Notes: generated by a model not told the origin, from the sequence alone. 64,000 nt of DNA from Rhizophagus irregularis (GCF_026210795.1 NC_089431.1:4526001-4590000), one strand, 5' to 3'; positions 44,085-56,783 are shown, counted from the first letter of the stretch. Numbers and translations are program-made.

Positions 44085-44449
44085 ACAGTAGTAAAAATGA
44101 TTCGATAAACTGGATCATGTGATCATTAACCAATAAAATTAAAGTAACGTGATGTGGTAAATCTTAATTTTGGCCAGAATTATAAAAATCTTAATTCCGG
44201 CCGAAGTTATATATCACTTATATATTCAATTAAAAATATTTTATATTCATTTTCATGACCTCTATGACTTAAAACTAAGATAAAAAATTAAAATATAGTG
44301 TATATTGATTTTATTAGCATGAATTTTTTTAAAAAAATTCAGTATAATAGATTTTCAATATATCAAAATTTTTTCGCTATACCGGATATCCTGATAAACT
44401 GGATATTTTTAGTGGAACCAGTAGATCCGGTTTATCGAATTTCACTGTG
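44085..44449. mobile_element. Right half of pogo-like element
   Basis: Ends GGTTTATCGAATTTCACTGTG, mirroring 23435. It contains further GATAAACTGGAT-type repeats. No transposase. Confidence 0.5.
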
Positions 44450-44847
44450 ACTACGTTGATTGTATGAATCGTAATAATTAGATATGGGTCAGCCGAACCT
44501 AATAGGGCATTTTAAAAAGGCGACATTTATGTCAAACCTATAGAAAGGGAGATAGGATAGCGTTTTACATCTAAAATGTGAATAACATAACAAAATGAAC
44601 TTAATAACATTTGGAAAATTGTCTTCTCTTTTTAACAATCATAAAAATCATGTAATTCCGGAATGTTAAATTTTATTTGAAGATCTTAAAAAATCAAAAG
44701 GAATATTTTATTTTCACACCTGGTCGTATTCATAATCACAACAACCACCTCTTGTTAATAAATAAAATAATAATTTTTTGAACTATAAAATTGTACAAAC
44801 CCTAATAACTTACACACAACTTCCTGGCAAATTATTTAATCTATTAT

Positions 44848-46368
44848 TTATTCATGTATCTGAAAAACTTCATATTCTTCTATAGAAAATTTATCTCCTG
44901 TTTCTCTGATCTGTTTTTCATAAGATTCCTTTTGACAATAACTAAGAGCATTTTCATTAAAAGAAATATCACCTTGACACCCTCCATATATTATAAGGTC
45001 ATTAATACCAAATGATGGTCCGTAATAGTGCCAATAATTTATAGCATGTTTTACATTTCCTACTCGACTAATAAGACAGTTTTCAATATTATTTTTATCC
45101 ACAAAAGAGAAAATAAAACTATCCTTTGTAGTACCATAACTACCCCTCAAACTATAATTATTTTTCCATTCAATCGGATTATACCCTCCAAGAATTTCAT
45201 TGCTGTCTACTACTTTAATAATCGTTACAGTACGAGATTGATTATCACAAATTTCATGAAACCTTTGAGTTGTAAATCCATCACGAGAACCACGAAGAAT
45301 TAATTTAAATTTATATGAATTTTTTAATTCATCTGTAATCTTTAATTTATCAATCCATTTCGAGATTAATTCAGCATGTTGAATTGTAATAATATTTGAA
45401 TCAATACCCTTAGTATTTAATTCTTTAATAATCTGTGGTTCTGATTTTTTCCTTGGTACATAATCATGATCCAAAAAATATTTGACTAAATTTTCACACA
45501 TCTCATCAGGAATAATCTTTTTATACGGATATACCTCATTTAGGAATTCTCTAGAAGTAAATTCAGTAAATTTAATTAAAGGAATAAAATGTTGTAAAGC
45601 ATTTTTTAAAACATTAAAATCATCATTTGAATAACTTGAAGGATCTGACGAAAGTCCAGGATTTTTTGCAATACCCCATTTAAGTACATACTCCCAAACT
45701 TGAACTTCCCTCATTTTAACTTTATCATGCTGAATAAGAGAGATTAAAGCTTTTTCTGGAATCGAAGTAAAATTAGATGAATTGAAAATTTTTTCTGGTT
45801 GTTTAGAAATTAACTCTGTGCAAAACTTTTGAAGATCCAAAAAAGAATTATTTTCGAAGCTCGTTTGATATATCAAGTTAAAATTTTGTTCCATCCAACT
45901 TGTTTTGTTTTTAATTAAAAATGATTGTAAATGAGGGATTAGTTCTCGAATACTTAGTTCATTAGCAGCAACCAAGATTTTAATAATATCTAAGATATCA
46001 TATTCTATTAAATAAATTCTTCCACCATAAATATACCTAAATAAAATAATACGTTAATAAAAAAAATTTTTTATTGATTTATTAATAACAATTAGTTTAA
46101 TTCTTTTTTACCTTAAAATTATTTGGAAAATTTCAGGTAAGATATTCGGCAATTTAATATGTGCTACAGTTCCATCATTTTTCCTTTTATTAGTTGATAA
46201 AATTCTTCTCAAATAAGGAGAACGATAATTTAATATAACCATATGAGCACGAAAAATTTTTACGTGAGGGTCTTTACCAACTTCAATTGTAATATCATAA
46301 TATTCTTCGTCGTCTAAAATTTCAAGGAAATTTTGAGATAATTTTGGTAAAAATTCATTATCTGCCAT
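44848..46368 (-). CDS. BTB-BACK-TLDc protein
   Basis: Complete, 481 aa. Exon 1 is 46112-46368 (257 nt, MADNEFLPKLSQ); the in-frame extension to 46509 is ignored because it is not shared by paralogs. Intron 46037-46111, exon 2 44848-46036. BTB (YYDITIEVGKDPHVKIFRAH), BACK (MREVQVWEYVLKWGIAKN) and TLDc (FKLILRGSRDGFTTQRFHEI, GPSFGINDLIIYGG) are intact. Its promoter resembles that of the plus-strand gene at 52000, so the two form an inverted paralog pair around the pseudogene at 49035. Confidence 0.9.
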
Positions 46369-46374
46369 TATATT

Positions 46375-46520
46375 TGTCAAAAATGAAGAGGAAAATAAAG
46401 AGAGCACAAGAATATTGCCAATCCTAATTTGTGAAATGGGTTCAACCTTTATATTGCAGATCTGGAAGTTGTAACACAATATTAATTGATTGGATCGGTT
46501 AATTTGCAATTTTGCATGTT
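46375..46520 (-). promoter_or_regulatory. Promoter block shared with the gene at 52000
   Basis: The minus strand holds AGATCTGCAATATAA, then TGAACCCATTTCACAAATTA, then GGATTGGCAA. The same three blocks in the same order precede the gene at 52000 (51918-51972). ATATAA may act as the TATA element. Confidence 0.5.
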
Positions 46521-47758
46521 TAAAACCCGGTTAATAACTACTGACGTCAAAGTTAATTTCACCGATCATGATAAATGTCATATTTTTGTTATAGTACTTT
46601 CCATACTTGTTATTAAAGAAATAATATTTGGTCAACAATAATTGGTGGAGCGATTGAAAAAATTTGTTGTTATGAAATTTTCAGTTTAATAAATTAAAAT
46701 AAACTTAAAATTACAGTGGGTAAATTAATAAATTTATATAAATGTATTGTTATTAAAAGAAAAAAAAATATCAAGAAAAAAATAAATAAATAATAATTCA
46801 CAAACTCATTCATAAAACATATAATTTGTAGTTAAAATAAATGTTTTGAATGATTAAAGGGATAAAAGCTATAATTTTTATTTCATTTTAAACATTAAAG
46901 ATTTTTTGATTATTACCCGAAGGCCGAAGCAAAGCGGAGGAATATCTATAATTTTAGTTTGTCTCCTAAAAACGTCTTCCTCAAATCACTATTGTTTCCT
47001 TTTTTGAATAATTTCTTCATCGTGTTATTTCCTTTTTGAAACCTTGAAAAAATCAACGAATGATAATAATTTTTTTTAAAAAAAAATTTTAAACAGTTTC
47101 CATTTCAATTAGTCTTTTTTCTTCTGCTATTCGTTCTTTTATTCTTTACAGTTTTTTATATCAATTTGTTTTTTACAATTAATACAATAAAGGCAAATTG
47201 TTGATTGAACGTAGTCATGTGCATACTGCGACCTTCAATTTGATAATGGACTTTCCATATTTTAATTATATTTTACAGGAATTGAAACTTTATTGGCATG
47301 TTATCAATAATATTAATAAGTTATAAATCATATATAGCACATTTACTATGGTTATGACGTGATTTTACGCTTTTTACGTGTCTTTAAATATTAAACAATA
47401 TGTATAATTAACATTATTTTATAACTACATTTTTATAGATGAAAAAACATTGTTATGCTTGGCGTATAAGTTTTTTTAAATGATTTAAAAATAAACTTTA
47501 TTTTAAAATTAAATATATATCTTATACATTGCCCTGATCCTGATTTACATTTGAAAAAAAAGAGTTTTTTCTTTGTTGTTATAACTAAGTAAATTAATAA
47601 TAAATCAATCGACTATAAAATAATAAAATACAATTAGTTAATTATACTTTTAATCTTCTAAATATTTAATGAATAGAAATTTTGTCAAATTTACTATATT
47701 ATTTTACATACATGTTGAAAATCGCTTTTAATTAATCAAATTATTGACATTCTCAATA
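46521..47758. other. Intergenic, one GC-rich patch
   Basis: AT-rich without supported genes. The patch CCGAAGGCCGAAGCAAAGCG at ~46917-46937 stands out in composition and may be a dispersed repeat fragment. Confidence 0.4.
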
Positions 47759-48043
47759 TCAATTTTTGTGAAAATAGATGGGTTCCTGGGTATTTGGTTC
47801 TCTTAAACAACACTTACACCATCTACAGATACAACCACCATCACACCAACACTGACAAGCACATCTATAACCCATGTAATAACATCCACAACCATTAACG
47901 ACAAGAGCATTTGATTTGACATATATTTCGACACCTTTATTGTAAGATGATGTGCAAAAAGAGCTTTGAATGGGTGATTCTTGAAATGCAATTGAGGACA
48001 AAAAATACGAAGATGATTACAGAAAGATACTGTGAAGATACAT
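47759..48043 (-). pseudogene. Cys-rich small peptide gene with nonsense codon
   Basis: From the ATG at 48043 the frame reads MYLHSIFL, then TAA (48017-48019), then continues open in the same frame for ~85 codons to 47759. The first ~20 residues, ignoring the stop, would be signal-peptide-like. The C-terminal half is extremely Cys-rich (GCGCYYMGYRCACQCWCDGG then CICRWCKCC), about a dozen cysteines, like metal-binding or disulfide-rich secreted peptides. A TATAAATAAATA box lies at ~48108-48120. The best reading is a gene disabled by one nonsense change, or a sequencing error. Confidence 0.5.
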
Positions 48044-49034
48044 TTTGGCTTTGATTTCGAAAAGATTGTTAAATCTTACGTGACAGAATTGCATCTTCTT
48101 AGAGGAATATTTATTTATACTCGTATTATTGGTCAAACCCTGTATTATTAATTTTTCATCACCTATTAACTTTTATTATGTGTTGTTTTATGATCTTCAG
48201 TTGAAAGTAAAAAAGTAAGATTTTTCTTTTGAACACGTCCTTATCCTTGATTTTTTTCTTTGTTCTATAGCTTTGTTTAATCTAGCTTACAGTATTTACT
48301 GTAAGAATCTCGCTACATGATCGGCAATTTAAGCGTGTGGGTTTGACTAAACCAAAAAAATATAAGATTGAACCTCATTGTCGACCTAATTGGGAATTTA
48401 TTAGATCAAATTGACGCGAAGTTGAGTTTTGATAATTCACACACACCATCAGGTTATGGGAATTTCATCCAAACTAGAATAAACAAATAATTATTAATAC
48501 AAACGCATTAGACTTTTAAAGATAATTTACGCCAATTACAATATTTTCGAGATTTTCCCATAAAACGAATAATTTTGATTTTGGATTGCAGGATTCAAGT
48601 ATAGTTACAAAATTACAAAAGTTCCCTTCATATCTACATGTATGTATCCATTTCTAACTAAGGAAAATAAAAAAGGGGGAGTCAACAGATTAATTTACGA
48701 TTTTACGATTTTATTTCTCCATGTTTTTATTACTTCATAAAATAAATCGACTATTTAAAATGGATTTCATTGTGGGAAATTCCAAAATCCTAATATTATT
48801 TTTTATTATTACATAATTCTGGCAAAAAATCTTGGCGTTGAACGCTCTTTGAATACTAAAAATAATTGTTATTGTTCCAGTTCAGATGAAACTTAATCAA
48901 GATCGATGATAAGTCACTTGAATAAATCCTAATAAAGCCACTCCAACCCAAATTTTATCGTTTAGCATAACATTCTTCACAAACTAAGAATTTTTATATT
49001 CTTTTTTATTCTATATCTCTTGATAATAATAATA
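48044..49034. other. Intergenic with BTB-unit remnants
   Basis: 48880-48920 (GAAACTTAATCAAGATCGATG) matches the repeated downstream DNA near 3265 and 7290. No gene supported. Confidence 0.45.
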
Positions 49035-50554
49035 ATGGCTGAGTATAAATTTTTACCAAAATTATCTCAAAATTTGCTCGAAATTTTGGATGATGATGAA
49101 TATTATGATATTATAATTGAAGTTGGTAATGACCCTGACGTAAAAATATTTCGCGCTCACATGGTTATTTTAAATTATCGTTCTCCATATTTGAGAAGAA
49201 TTTTATCAACTAATAAAAAGAAAAATGATGGAACTTTATCACATATCAAATTACCAAATATTTTACCTGAAATTTTTCAAATAATTATAAGGTAAGAAAT
49301 GACAAACTAATTGTTATAAAAAAAGATTATTATTTTGTAAAAAAAAAAAAAAGTTTTTTTAATTAACGTATTATTTATTATTACATTCTAAGATATATTT
49401 ATGGAGGAAAAATTTCTTTAGTAGAATATGATATTTTAGATATCATCAAGATCTTGGTTGCTGCTAATGAACTAGGTCTTCAGGAATTAATTTCCCATTT
49501 ACAATCATTTTTAATGGAAAACAAAAACAACTGGATAGAACAAAATTTTAATCTATTTTACAAGATAAGCTTTGAAAATGAGGATCTCTAAAAGTTTTGC
49601 ACAGAGTTAATATTTAAACATTCAGAAAAAATTTTCAATTTATCTGATTTTACTTCGATTCCAGAAAAAGCTTTAATCTCTCTTATTCAACATGATAATT
49701 ATCAAATGAGGGAAGTTCAAATTTGGGAACATGTACTTAAATGGGGTATTTCTCAAAATCCTGGACTTTCATCGGATACTTCACATTATTCTAATGAAGA
49801 TTTTAATGCTTTAAAAAGTACTTTGCAACAATTTATCCCTTTTATAAAATTCTTTAATTTAACCTCAAAAGAATTTTTGAAAAATGTGTTTCCTTATAGA
49901 GAAATTCTACCCAATGAGTTATATATTGATTTATTAAAACTATTTTTGAATAATAATCATAAACCATCAAATAAAAAAGTTATTGATTCTAAAATAATTA
50001 CAACTCAACATGCTGAATTAATCTCAAAATGGATTGATAAATTAGAGATCACAGATGAGTTGAAAAATTCATATAAATTCAAATTAATTCTTCGTGGATC
50101 TCAGGATGGATTTACGGCTAAACGATTTCATGAAGTATGTGATAATCGATCTCGTACTGTAGCAATAATTAAAGTGAAAGACAGCAATGAAATTCTTGGA
50201 GGATATAATCCGATTGAATGGAAAAGTGAGAATAAAAATACTAAGAATAATATTAGTAATTATCATGGTACTACTGGAGATAGTTTTATTTTCTCTTTTA
50301 TGAATAAAGAAAATATCAAAAATCATATAATTAGTCGAGTAAAGAATGAAAAATTCGCTATAAATTATTGAGATAAATACGGTCCATCATTTGGTAATGG
50401 AGACCTTATGATATTTGAAGGGAATATAGATAAAAGTTCTTTTAATAATAAGACAAGTTATTGTTGTAAAAATTCTTATGAAAATCATATAAGAAAGGCG
50501 AAAGAAGATTTTTCTGTAGGAGAATATGAGATATTTCAGATCATAAATGAATAA
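49035..50554 (+). pseudogene. BTB-BACK-TLDc pseudogene
   Basis: Same layout as the intact genes: exon 1 49035-49291 (257 nt), intron 49292-49392, exon 2 from 49393. The reading frame is broken by a small deletion with an in-frame TAA at 49589-49591 (a CAA codon in paralogs) and by a TGA at 50369-50371 where paralogs have TGG (INYW). The frame otherwise continues to a natural stop at 50554. The rest is well conserved, so inactivation is recent. Confidence 0.85.
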
Positions 50555-51999
50555 TTAGTTTGTCAAGAAGTTGTGTATAAAATATTAAATTTTAGTACCA
50601 CTATAAACTTCAAAGAAACTATTCTATATTGGGACATAAATATTTATATCACCTTATTATAAATAAAGATTTAAACATATCGATATAGTAATAAAACTTG
50701 TGAAACAGTAATCACGGGATCTTAAATAGTAAACGATTTATGGATAATGAAGTTGTCAGATACTTAGTTATGATAATATATACACAAATTTAAAAAGCAT
50801 AAACAAATAAAAATTTCCAAAGAAAAGACAACTTTGTAGTGTTGTAATTTTCTTAATTTATACGATGAAAATAATTTGCATTTTTTTAACTTTTTTTATA
50901 TTAACCTGCTATCTGAAAACAGGTTTAACATTATATATATATATTGTTCTTAAAGCATGAACCATTAAAACATCATCTACCAAAGTAAAAGATCGGATTT
51001 TATTTTTGAATTAATAAATAAAAATGGATCGGCATGACGCAAAATGTTGCAAAATAACTTTAAATGAAATTTCTATCTAATATTTCATCTGTAGTTATTG
51101 CAAAAAATATTTTTATTATAATCATAACGCTTGTTTTTAACTTGTTTTATAAATTATAATAACATGTCACTATTTATGAATGAAATTATCCTTCATATAA
51201 AGGTGACCTGAATCATTTTCTCATATTTGAGTGTGTCGACTGTGTCGTCAACAATGAATTTTATAATCTTGTGACCGTATTGATGATAATTTTTAATTTC
51301 GTTAATTTTGTTGGTTTAATTATCACTAAATATATTTATTAATATTTATTATTTAGATATTAATAGAAAATACGTTGTGAACGATGAACGAATGATGGAA
51401 ATTATAGCCTGTTATCAATTCATATATTAATAGTTATCAATGATTTTCACGGCGCAACCTTGAAATAACTATTACTATTATGATCATAAAACTATTAATA
51501 TACCTTTTTAACTAACAATAGACTTTTATTCCAATAATAATAGACTTTTTATAATAATAATAATTTTTTTTTATCCATCCTCGTGAGAATTTCAAGAAAA
51601 AAAAATTTTTAAATTATTATATTGTCATCTAACCGATATTATTATAATAAAATAATAAAAAACCTATTTTTTTTAAGTTATTTCTGTAAGATTATTTTAT
51701 GGCCGTGCCGTTGAATTATCCAGTAAAAACAAAATCTATTTTAAGAGAGAATATTTTTTATAAATTTATCATCTGATATAATCTTCAACTGAGGATAGTG
51801 AAGTATTTATAAATATAGTTCGTGATTAATAAATTTGATTTAAAAAAATTATTAAAATCAAACTGCGCCCAATAATTGATAACCGATTCCGATTAATTAT
51901 CCGTTATGTGCTACAAAAGATCTGCAATATAAGAAAACTGAACCCATTTCACGAATTAAGGATTGGCAAAATTCTTTCTTTATTTTAACATTGACAATA
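50555..51999. other. AT-rich intergenic
   Basis: No gene supported. The last ~90 bp is the promoter block of the next gene. Confidence 0.5.
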
Positions 52000-53637
52000 A
52001 TGGCAACGAATAAATTTTTAACAAAATTATCACAAAATTTACTCGATATTTTGGATGATGATGAATATTATGACATTACAATTGAAGTTGGTAATGACCC
52101 TGACGTAAAAATTTTTCGTGCTCATATGGTTATTTTAAATTATCGTTCTCCTTATTTGAGAAGAATTTTATCAACTAATAAAAAGAAAAATGATGGAACT
52201 TTAACGCATATTAAATTACCGAATATTTTACCTGAAATTTTTCAAATAATTTTAAGGTAAGAAATAACAAACTAAATTATTATATAAAAGTCATTATTTT
52301 TGTAAAAAAAAAAAATTTTTTTAGTTAACGTATTATTATTACATTCTAGATATATTTATGGCGGAAGAATTTCTCTAGTAATATATAATATTTTAGATAT
52401 TGTTAAAATCTTGGTTGCCGCTAATGAACTAAGTCTTCAAGAATTAATTCCTCATATTCAATCGTTTTTGATTGAAAACAAAGAAAATTGGATAGAACAA
52501 AATTTTAACCTAATATACCAGACGAGCTTTGAAAATAATAATTTCTTGGATCTCCAAAAGTTTTGCACAGAGTTAATATCTAAACATCCAGAAAAAATTT
52601 TCAATTCGTCTGATTTTGCTTCGACTCCAGAAAAAGCTTTAATTTCTCTTATTCAACATGATAATCATCAAATGACTGAAGTTCAAGTTTGGGAGCATGT
52701 ACTTAAATGGGGTTTTGCTCAAAATCCTGGGCTTTCTTCGGATCCTTCATATTATTCAAATGACGATTTTAATGCTTTAAAAAATACTTTGCAACAATGT
52801 ATTCCTTTTATGAAATTCTTTGATTTAACCCCAAGAGAATTCTTGAAAAATGTGTTTCCTTATAGGAAAATCCTACCCAATGAGTTATATGTAGAATTAT
52901 TAAAACTATTTTTGGATAACGATTATAGGCCATCAACGAAAAAAATAGTCGATTCCAAAAATCAACATCCAACTAAAAAAATAGTCGATTCCAAAATAAT
53001 TAAAAATCAATATCCATACAAAAAGATTAAATACTTTGACAATCCAAATAATAAGTCAGAACCGCAATTAGCTAAAAGTTCTAAAAACATAGATTCAATA
53101 ATTATTACAATTCAACATGCTGAATTAATCTCAAAATGGATTGATAGATTAGAGAACACAGATGAGTTGAAAAATTCATATAAATTCAAGTTAATTCTTC
53201 GTGGATCTCGGGATGGATTCACAGCTGAACGATTTCATGAAATATGTGATGATCAATCTAATACTGTAACGATTATTAAAGTGAAAGACACTAATGAAAT
53301 TCTTGGAGGATATAATCCGATTAAATGGAAATCTGATAATGGATATGGAATTACTGATGATAGTTTTATATTCTCTTTTGATAAAACAAGAGTAGAAAGT
53401 TACATTTTGAGTCGAGTAAAGAATGAAAATTATGCTATAAATTATTGGCACCATTACGGACCATCATTTGGTGGTGGAGATCTTATAATTTATGAAGGTC
53501 GTGAAGGTGAAGTTTCTTTTAGCAATAAAACTAGTTACTGTTACTATGAAGATTCTTATGAAAAACAAATCAGAAAGACAAAAGAATATTTTTCTGTAGA
53601 AGAATATGAAGTATTTCAAATTATAAATAATAATTGA
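52000..53637 (+). CDS. BTB-BACK-TLDc protein with expanded linker
   Basis: Complete, 514 aa. Exon 1 is 52000-52256 (257 nt, MATNKFLTKLSQ), intron 52257-52349, exon 2 52350-53637. The BTB, BACK (MTEVQVWEHVLKWGFAQN) and TLDc (FKLILRGSRDGFTAERFHEI, GPSFGGGDLIIYEG) regions are intact. The BACK-TLDc linker is ~35 residues longer than in paralogs because a KKIVDSK unit is repeated and Lys/Asn-rich sequence is inserted. The start is chosen by paralogy, three codons inside the longest frame. Confidence 0.9.
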
Positions 53638-54013
53638 TAAAATGGATTGAAAAAAAAAATAAATAATACTATAGTGTGACATAAATATAATAAATTATTA
53701 TTTGGCGTATTAATTCTCATTTGAAGATAAATACTTGTAAGTATTAGTTATTCCAAATTTGTTAAATTAATTGTTTACGTAATTTGAAAATAAACAAACG
53801 TATATAGAAAATTATAAAGGTCAAGTTGTAGCGATTAAATTGAGTAGAGCATTAATAAAATATTGATAATAATGTAATATAAATTCATAATTTTCATGTA
53901 ATATTTTTGGTATAATTTCTATCAATAAAATGGAATACTAGGTGAAATATAATGTCAGTAAAATGTCCTATCAGACAAAAAATCAGCAACCGTTAACCGA
54001 ATTACAATACCGG

Positions 54014-54629
54014 TGTAACACCTGAGCCCATAGAGAATTATGTTTGCCACCTCAGGTATTAACAAAATTACTCTTTATTAATAATATAAATAAATACAAT
54101 AATATGCTTGGTTTAATAACATTAAATAACAAAATAAATAATTCATAACAAAATTCGTCTAATTTTCTCTCTCTGTCCTTTCCAAAAGGTGATCTTCACG
54201 CCCTTTTATGTTTGTTTTTGTGTAACTAAATTCATAATTTCGATTCATGGATTTAAATTATTAAAGCATTTCCATTGTTTTAAAGTATTTCCATTATCTT
54301 AATTTTGTATCCATTTGATCATCATAAACACCTGAATTATGATTTATAATATTAACGTAGTGATCAACAAATTAATCACTTGACACCTCAGATCACTTGA
54401 TTTCATTCAATTTAGTATCTTTCGGATCCTCATTTATCCTTAAATCTCGTGACTAATAGTTTAAGGTCATCACGGACCAATTATCCTTGATTCTCATGAC
54501 TAATAGTTTAACGACTTTTCGGTCCAATTAAAATAAAAATAAAAATAAGTTAAAATTTTATACACTAAGACTAAATGTAATACTGCGCCTCACAATTAAT
54601 AAATTTACTAGATATACTACGGCATTACA
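54014..54629 (-). repeat. Gypsy copy 2, 3' LTR
   Basis: 616 bp, TGTAACACC..GGCATTACA. It differs from copy 1 by scattered substitutions and by loss of one TAAAGTATTTCCATTATCT unit near 54290. The 5' LTR lies beyond the window edge. The polypurine tract is at 54630-54641. Confidence 0.9.
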
Positions 54630-54662
54630 ACTATCCCCCGCATAAAAATTTAATGCCCACAT

Positions 54663-54734
54663 TAAATTTATTCTAAGAATCGAACTCGTGTCTCGAAGTG
54701 GTAGGTGCGAATTATACCACTAAATCAAACATGC
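54663..54734 (-). other. tRNA-Gly-like sequence inside Gypsy copy 2
   Basis: Same as 24265-24336, including A-box-like and B-box-like parts, so it is a stable part of this retrotransposon family. Confidence 0.5.
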
Positions 54735-54966
54735 ATTGTCACTTGACTCAGCTGCGTTTTAAATATTCCTTTTTGCTGCGTCTACATCTGCGGTTTATCA
54801 TGTGTTTGTTAAGTCTACGGTTTTCCTGTACCGGATTTCACTTCGGTCTTTCTTAGGAAATTTTCATTAGTTTTTCCTATTTTCGAAAATTATTTTTATG
54901 TCATGTGATTTTATTTCACATGATTATAAATTATCTTTATTTTTCTAAGTCCATTGATGATAGTTA

Positions 54967-56748
54967 TCATTTACTCATCGGTGTATGGTAAGTCTTTAAT
55001 AATTCTCCATTTACAGGTATCTTCTTGATGACACCTTTAATATTTTTAATTCTATAAGCTCCATTCGGTAGTATTTCATGAATGTAAAATGGTCCCAACC
55101 ATTTTGATTCCAATTTTCCAGATAATTGTTGTGCTTTGGCTTTATCATAAAGTAGTATTTTATCTCCAATTCCAAAGGTATGTTCTTTAATTATTTTTCT
55201 GTCATGATACTCTTTTTGTTTTATTTGAGATTTTAATATTTGTTCTTTGGCTCCATATCGGATTTTTGGTAATTCTTCTAATAATCCAACTATTCTGTCA
55301 CTTAGGTTGATTCCTTTGATATCTTCATCCATTATTGTCCGTACGTTTCTTCCATATGTTAGATAAAATGGTCGAATTTTTGTTGAACTGTGCTTTCTAT
55401 TTCTGTAGGCGAATAATATGGGTGCTATCTTTTGATCCCAATCATCCTTAGTTGATAATTTTGCTAATGCTTGACCTAATGTTCGATTGAATCTTTCAAC
55501 CAATCCATTTGTCTCCGGATGATAACTTGTAGAAAAATTCCATTTAATTTTGAATTTTTCCATTAATTCTTTAATCATTTCATTATTAAAATGACTTCCT
55601 CTATCACTCAATATTTTCATTGGGCATCCATGTCTACAAATGATGTCTTCATAAATAAATTTTGATACCTCTTTAGCAGTTGCTTCTTTTACCGCTTTGG
55701 CTTCTGGCCATTTTGTAAAATAATCCATTGCTACTATGATGTATTTATTACCATTTGCTGTCATGTTCAATGGTCCAACAAAGTCAATCCCGATTTGATA
55801 CCATGGTTCTACTACTTTAATTGGGTGTAATTCATTTTTCCCTTGTGGTTTTCCTCTTCTTTGACATTCATCACATGTCCTTACATATCTTTCAACATCA
55901 TTCAGCATATTTTCCCAATAATATTTATCTTTTAAATTATCATAAGTACTTTTGATTCCCATATGTGCCGATAATTCATGACTGTGAGCTAAATATAGTG
56001 CTCCCATCTTTTCAAAGTCTTCTATTATTCTGATGTTTTTACCATTTTTCACAATATGCTTTTTACCATCAGTTACTCTGATGTTATCCTTAATCTCAAC
56101 ATTTTTAACCTCTATTGGTGGTTTATCTCCATCTAATTCTATTATTTTATTATATACTCTTTCCCAATCTGTGTCATTATTTGATATTTTAATATTAGCA
56201 TATTTTTCTCCTTCGTAAATATCTTGACATTCTTTAAATGATTTCACCATCTCCATATATCTTTCTTCATTTAACAATGGGTATGATGTTTTATGTCTTT
56301 GATCCTTTTTCGAATATTCTCTACCTTTGTAATTTTCCCAACATTTTTCATTTTCTAAAAATATCACTATTGATTCATCAATTATCCTTTTATTTCTAAA
56401 TATTTCCTTTTCCAGTAAGTGGTTCTCATATCTTGATATGTATCCTCTATCAAATGATGGTGTCTGTTGATAAAAGTACTCACTATAAGGACTTTTATCC
56501 AATATTAACCAATCCTCATTATCATGTTCTTCCATTCTCCTGTTGATTTGTTCAACAACTTCCTTCCTGAATTCCCATTCTATACCTTTCTTTGGTATTT
56601 TATACTTATCATTGTCCTCTCTTCTCCTTTTAAAGGTGTTAAACCTCACACTTTGTCCTACTTTTTCAAATTCTTTTATAAGTTTATTTACGATGAATGT
56701 TTTTCCAGTACCATCAACTCCACATATGATTATTATTTTAGGTCCCAT
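54967..56748 (-). CDS. Gypsy Pol: nucleoside-kinase-like domain fused to integrase
   Basis: 593 aa. Residues 1-~215 look like a thymidylate/deoxynucleoside kinase: P-loop GVDGTGKT (10-17) after a hydrophobic strand, DKSPYSEYFYQQ (84-95) at the usual Asp-Arg substrate motif, a strand VIFLEN followed by an Arg/Lys-rich lid-like region (~140-155), and a final helix. Residues ~250-300 are the integrase HHCC zinc domain (H257, H262, C292, C295). The DDE core has Asp322, Asp382 and Glu418 (D-D-35-E). The C-terminus is a beta-rich tail (GDKILLYDKAKAQQL..). The kinase-coding frame overlaps the end of the RT frame in the -1 phase. Kinase function is inferred from motifs. Confidence 0.85.
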   Translation of the reverse strand: MGPKIIIICGVDGTGKTFIVNKLIKEFEKVGQSVRFNTFKRRREDNDKYKIPKKGIEWEFRKEVVEQINRRMEEHDNEDWLILDKSPYSEYFYQQTPSFDRGYISRYENHLLEKEIFRNKRIIDESIVIFLENEKCWENYKGREYSKKDQRHKTSYPLLNEERYMEMVKSFKECQDIYEGEKYANIKISNNDTDWERVYNKIIELDGDKPPIEVKNVEIKDNIRVTDGKKHIVKNGKNIRIIEDFEKMGALYLAHSHELSAHMGIKSTYDNLKDKYYWENMLNDVERYVRTCDECQRRGKPQGKNELHPIKVVEPWYQIGIDFVGPLNMTANGNKYIIVAMDYFTKWPEAKAVKEATAKEVSKFIYEDIICRHGCPMKILSDRGSHFNNEMIKELMEKFKIKWNFSTSYHPETNGLVERFNRTLGQALAKLSTKDDWDQKIAPILFAYRNRKHSSTKIRPFYLTYGRNVRTIMDEDIKGINLSDRIVGLLEELPKIRYGAKEQILKSQIKQKEYHDRKIIKEHTFGIGDKILLYDKAKAQQLSGKLESKWLGPFYIHEILPNGAYRIKNIKGVIKKIPVNGELLKTYHTPMSK

Positions 56749-56783
56749 TTTATTTTTGAAAAGTAACTCTTTTACCCATCTAT

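Noticed and set aside
47803-47991. Alternative 62-codon Val-rich frame over the Cys-rich gene
   Set aside because: Shadow frame; the Cys-rich frame has the patterned composition and the in-frame ATG with TATA box.
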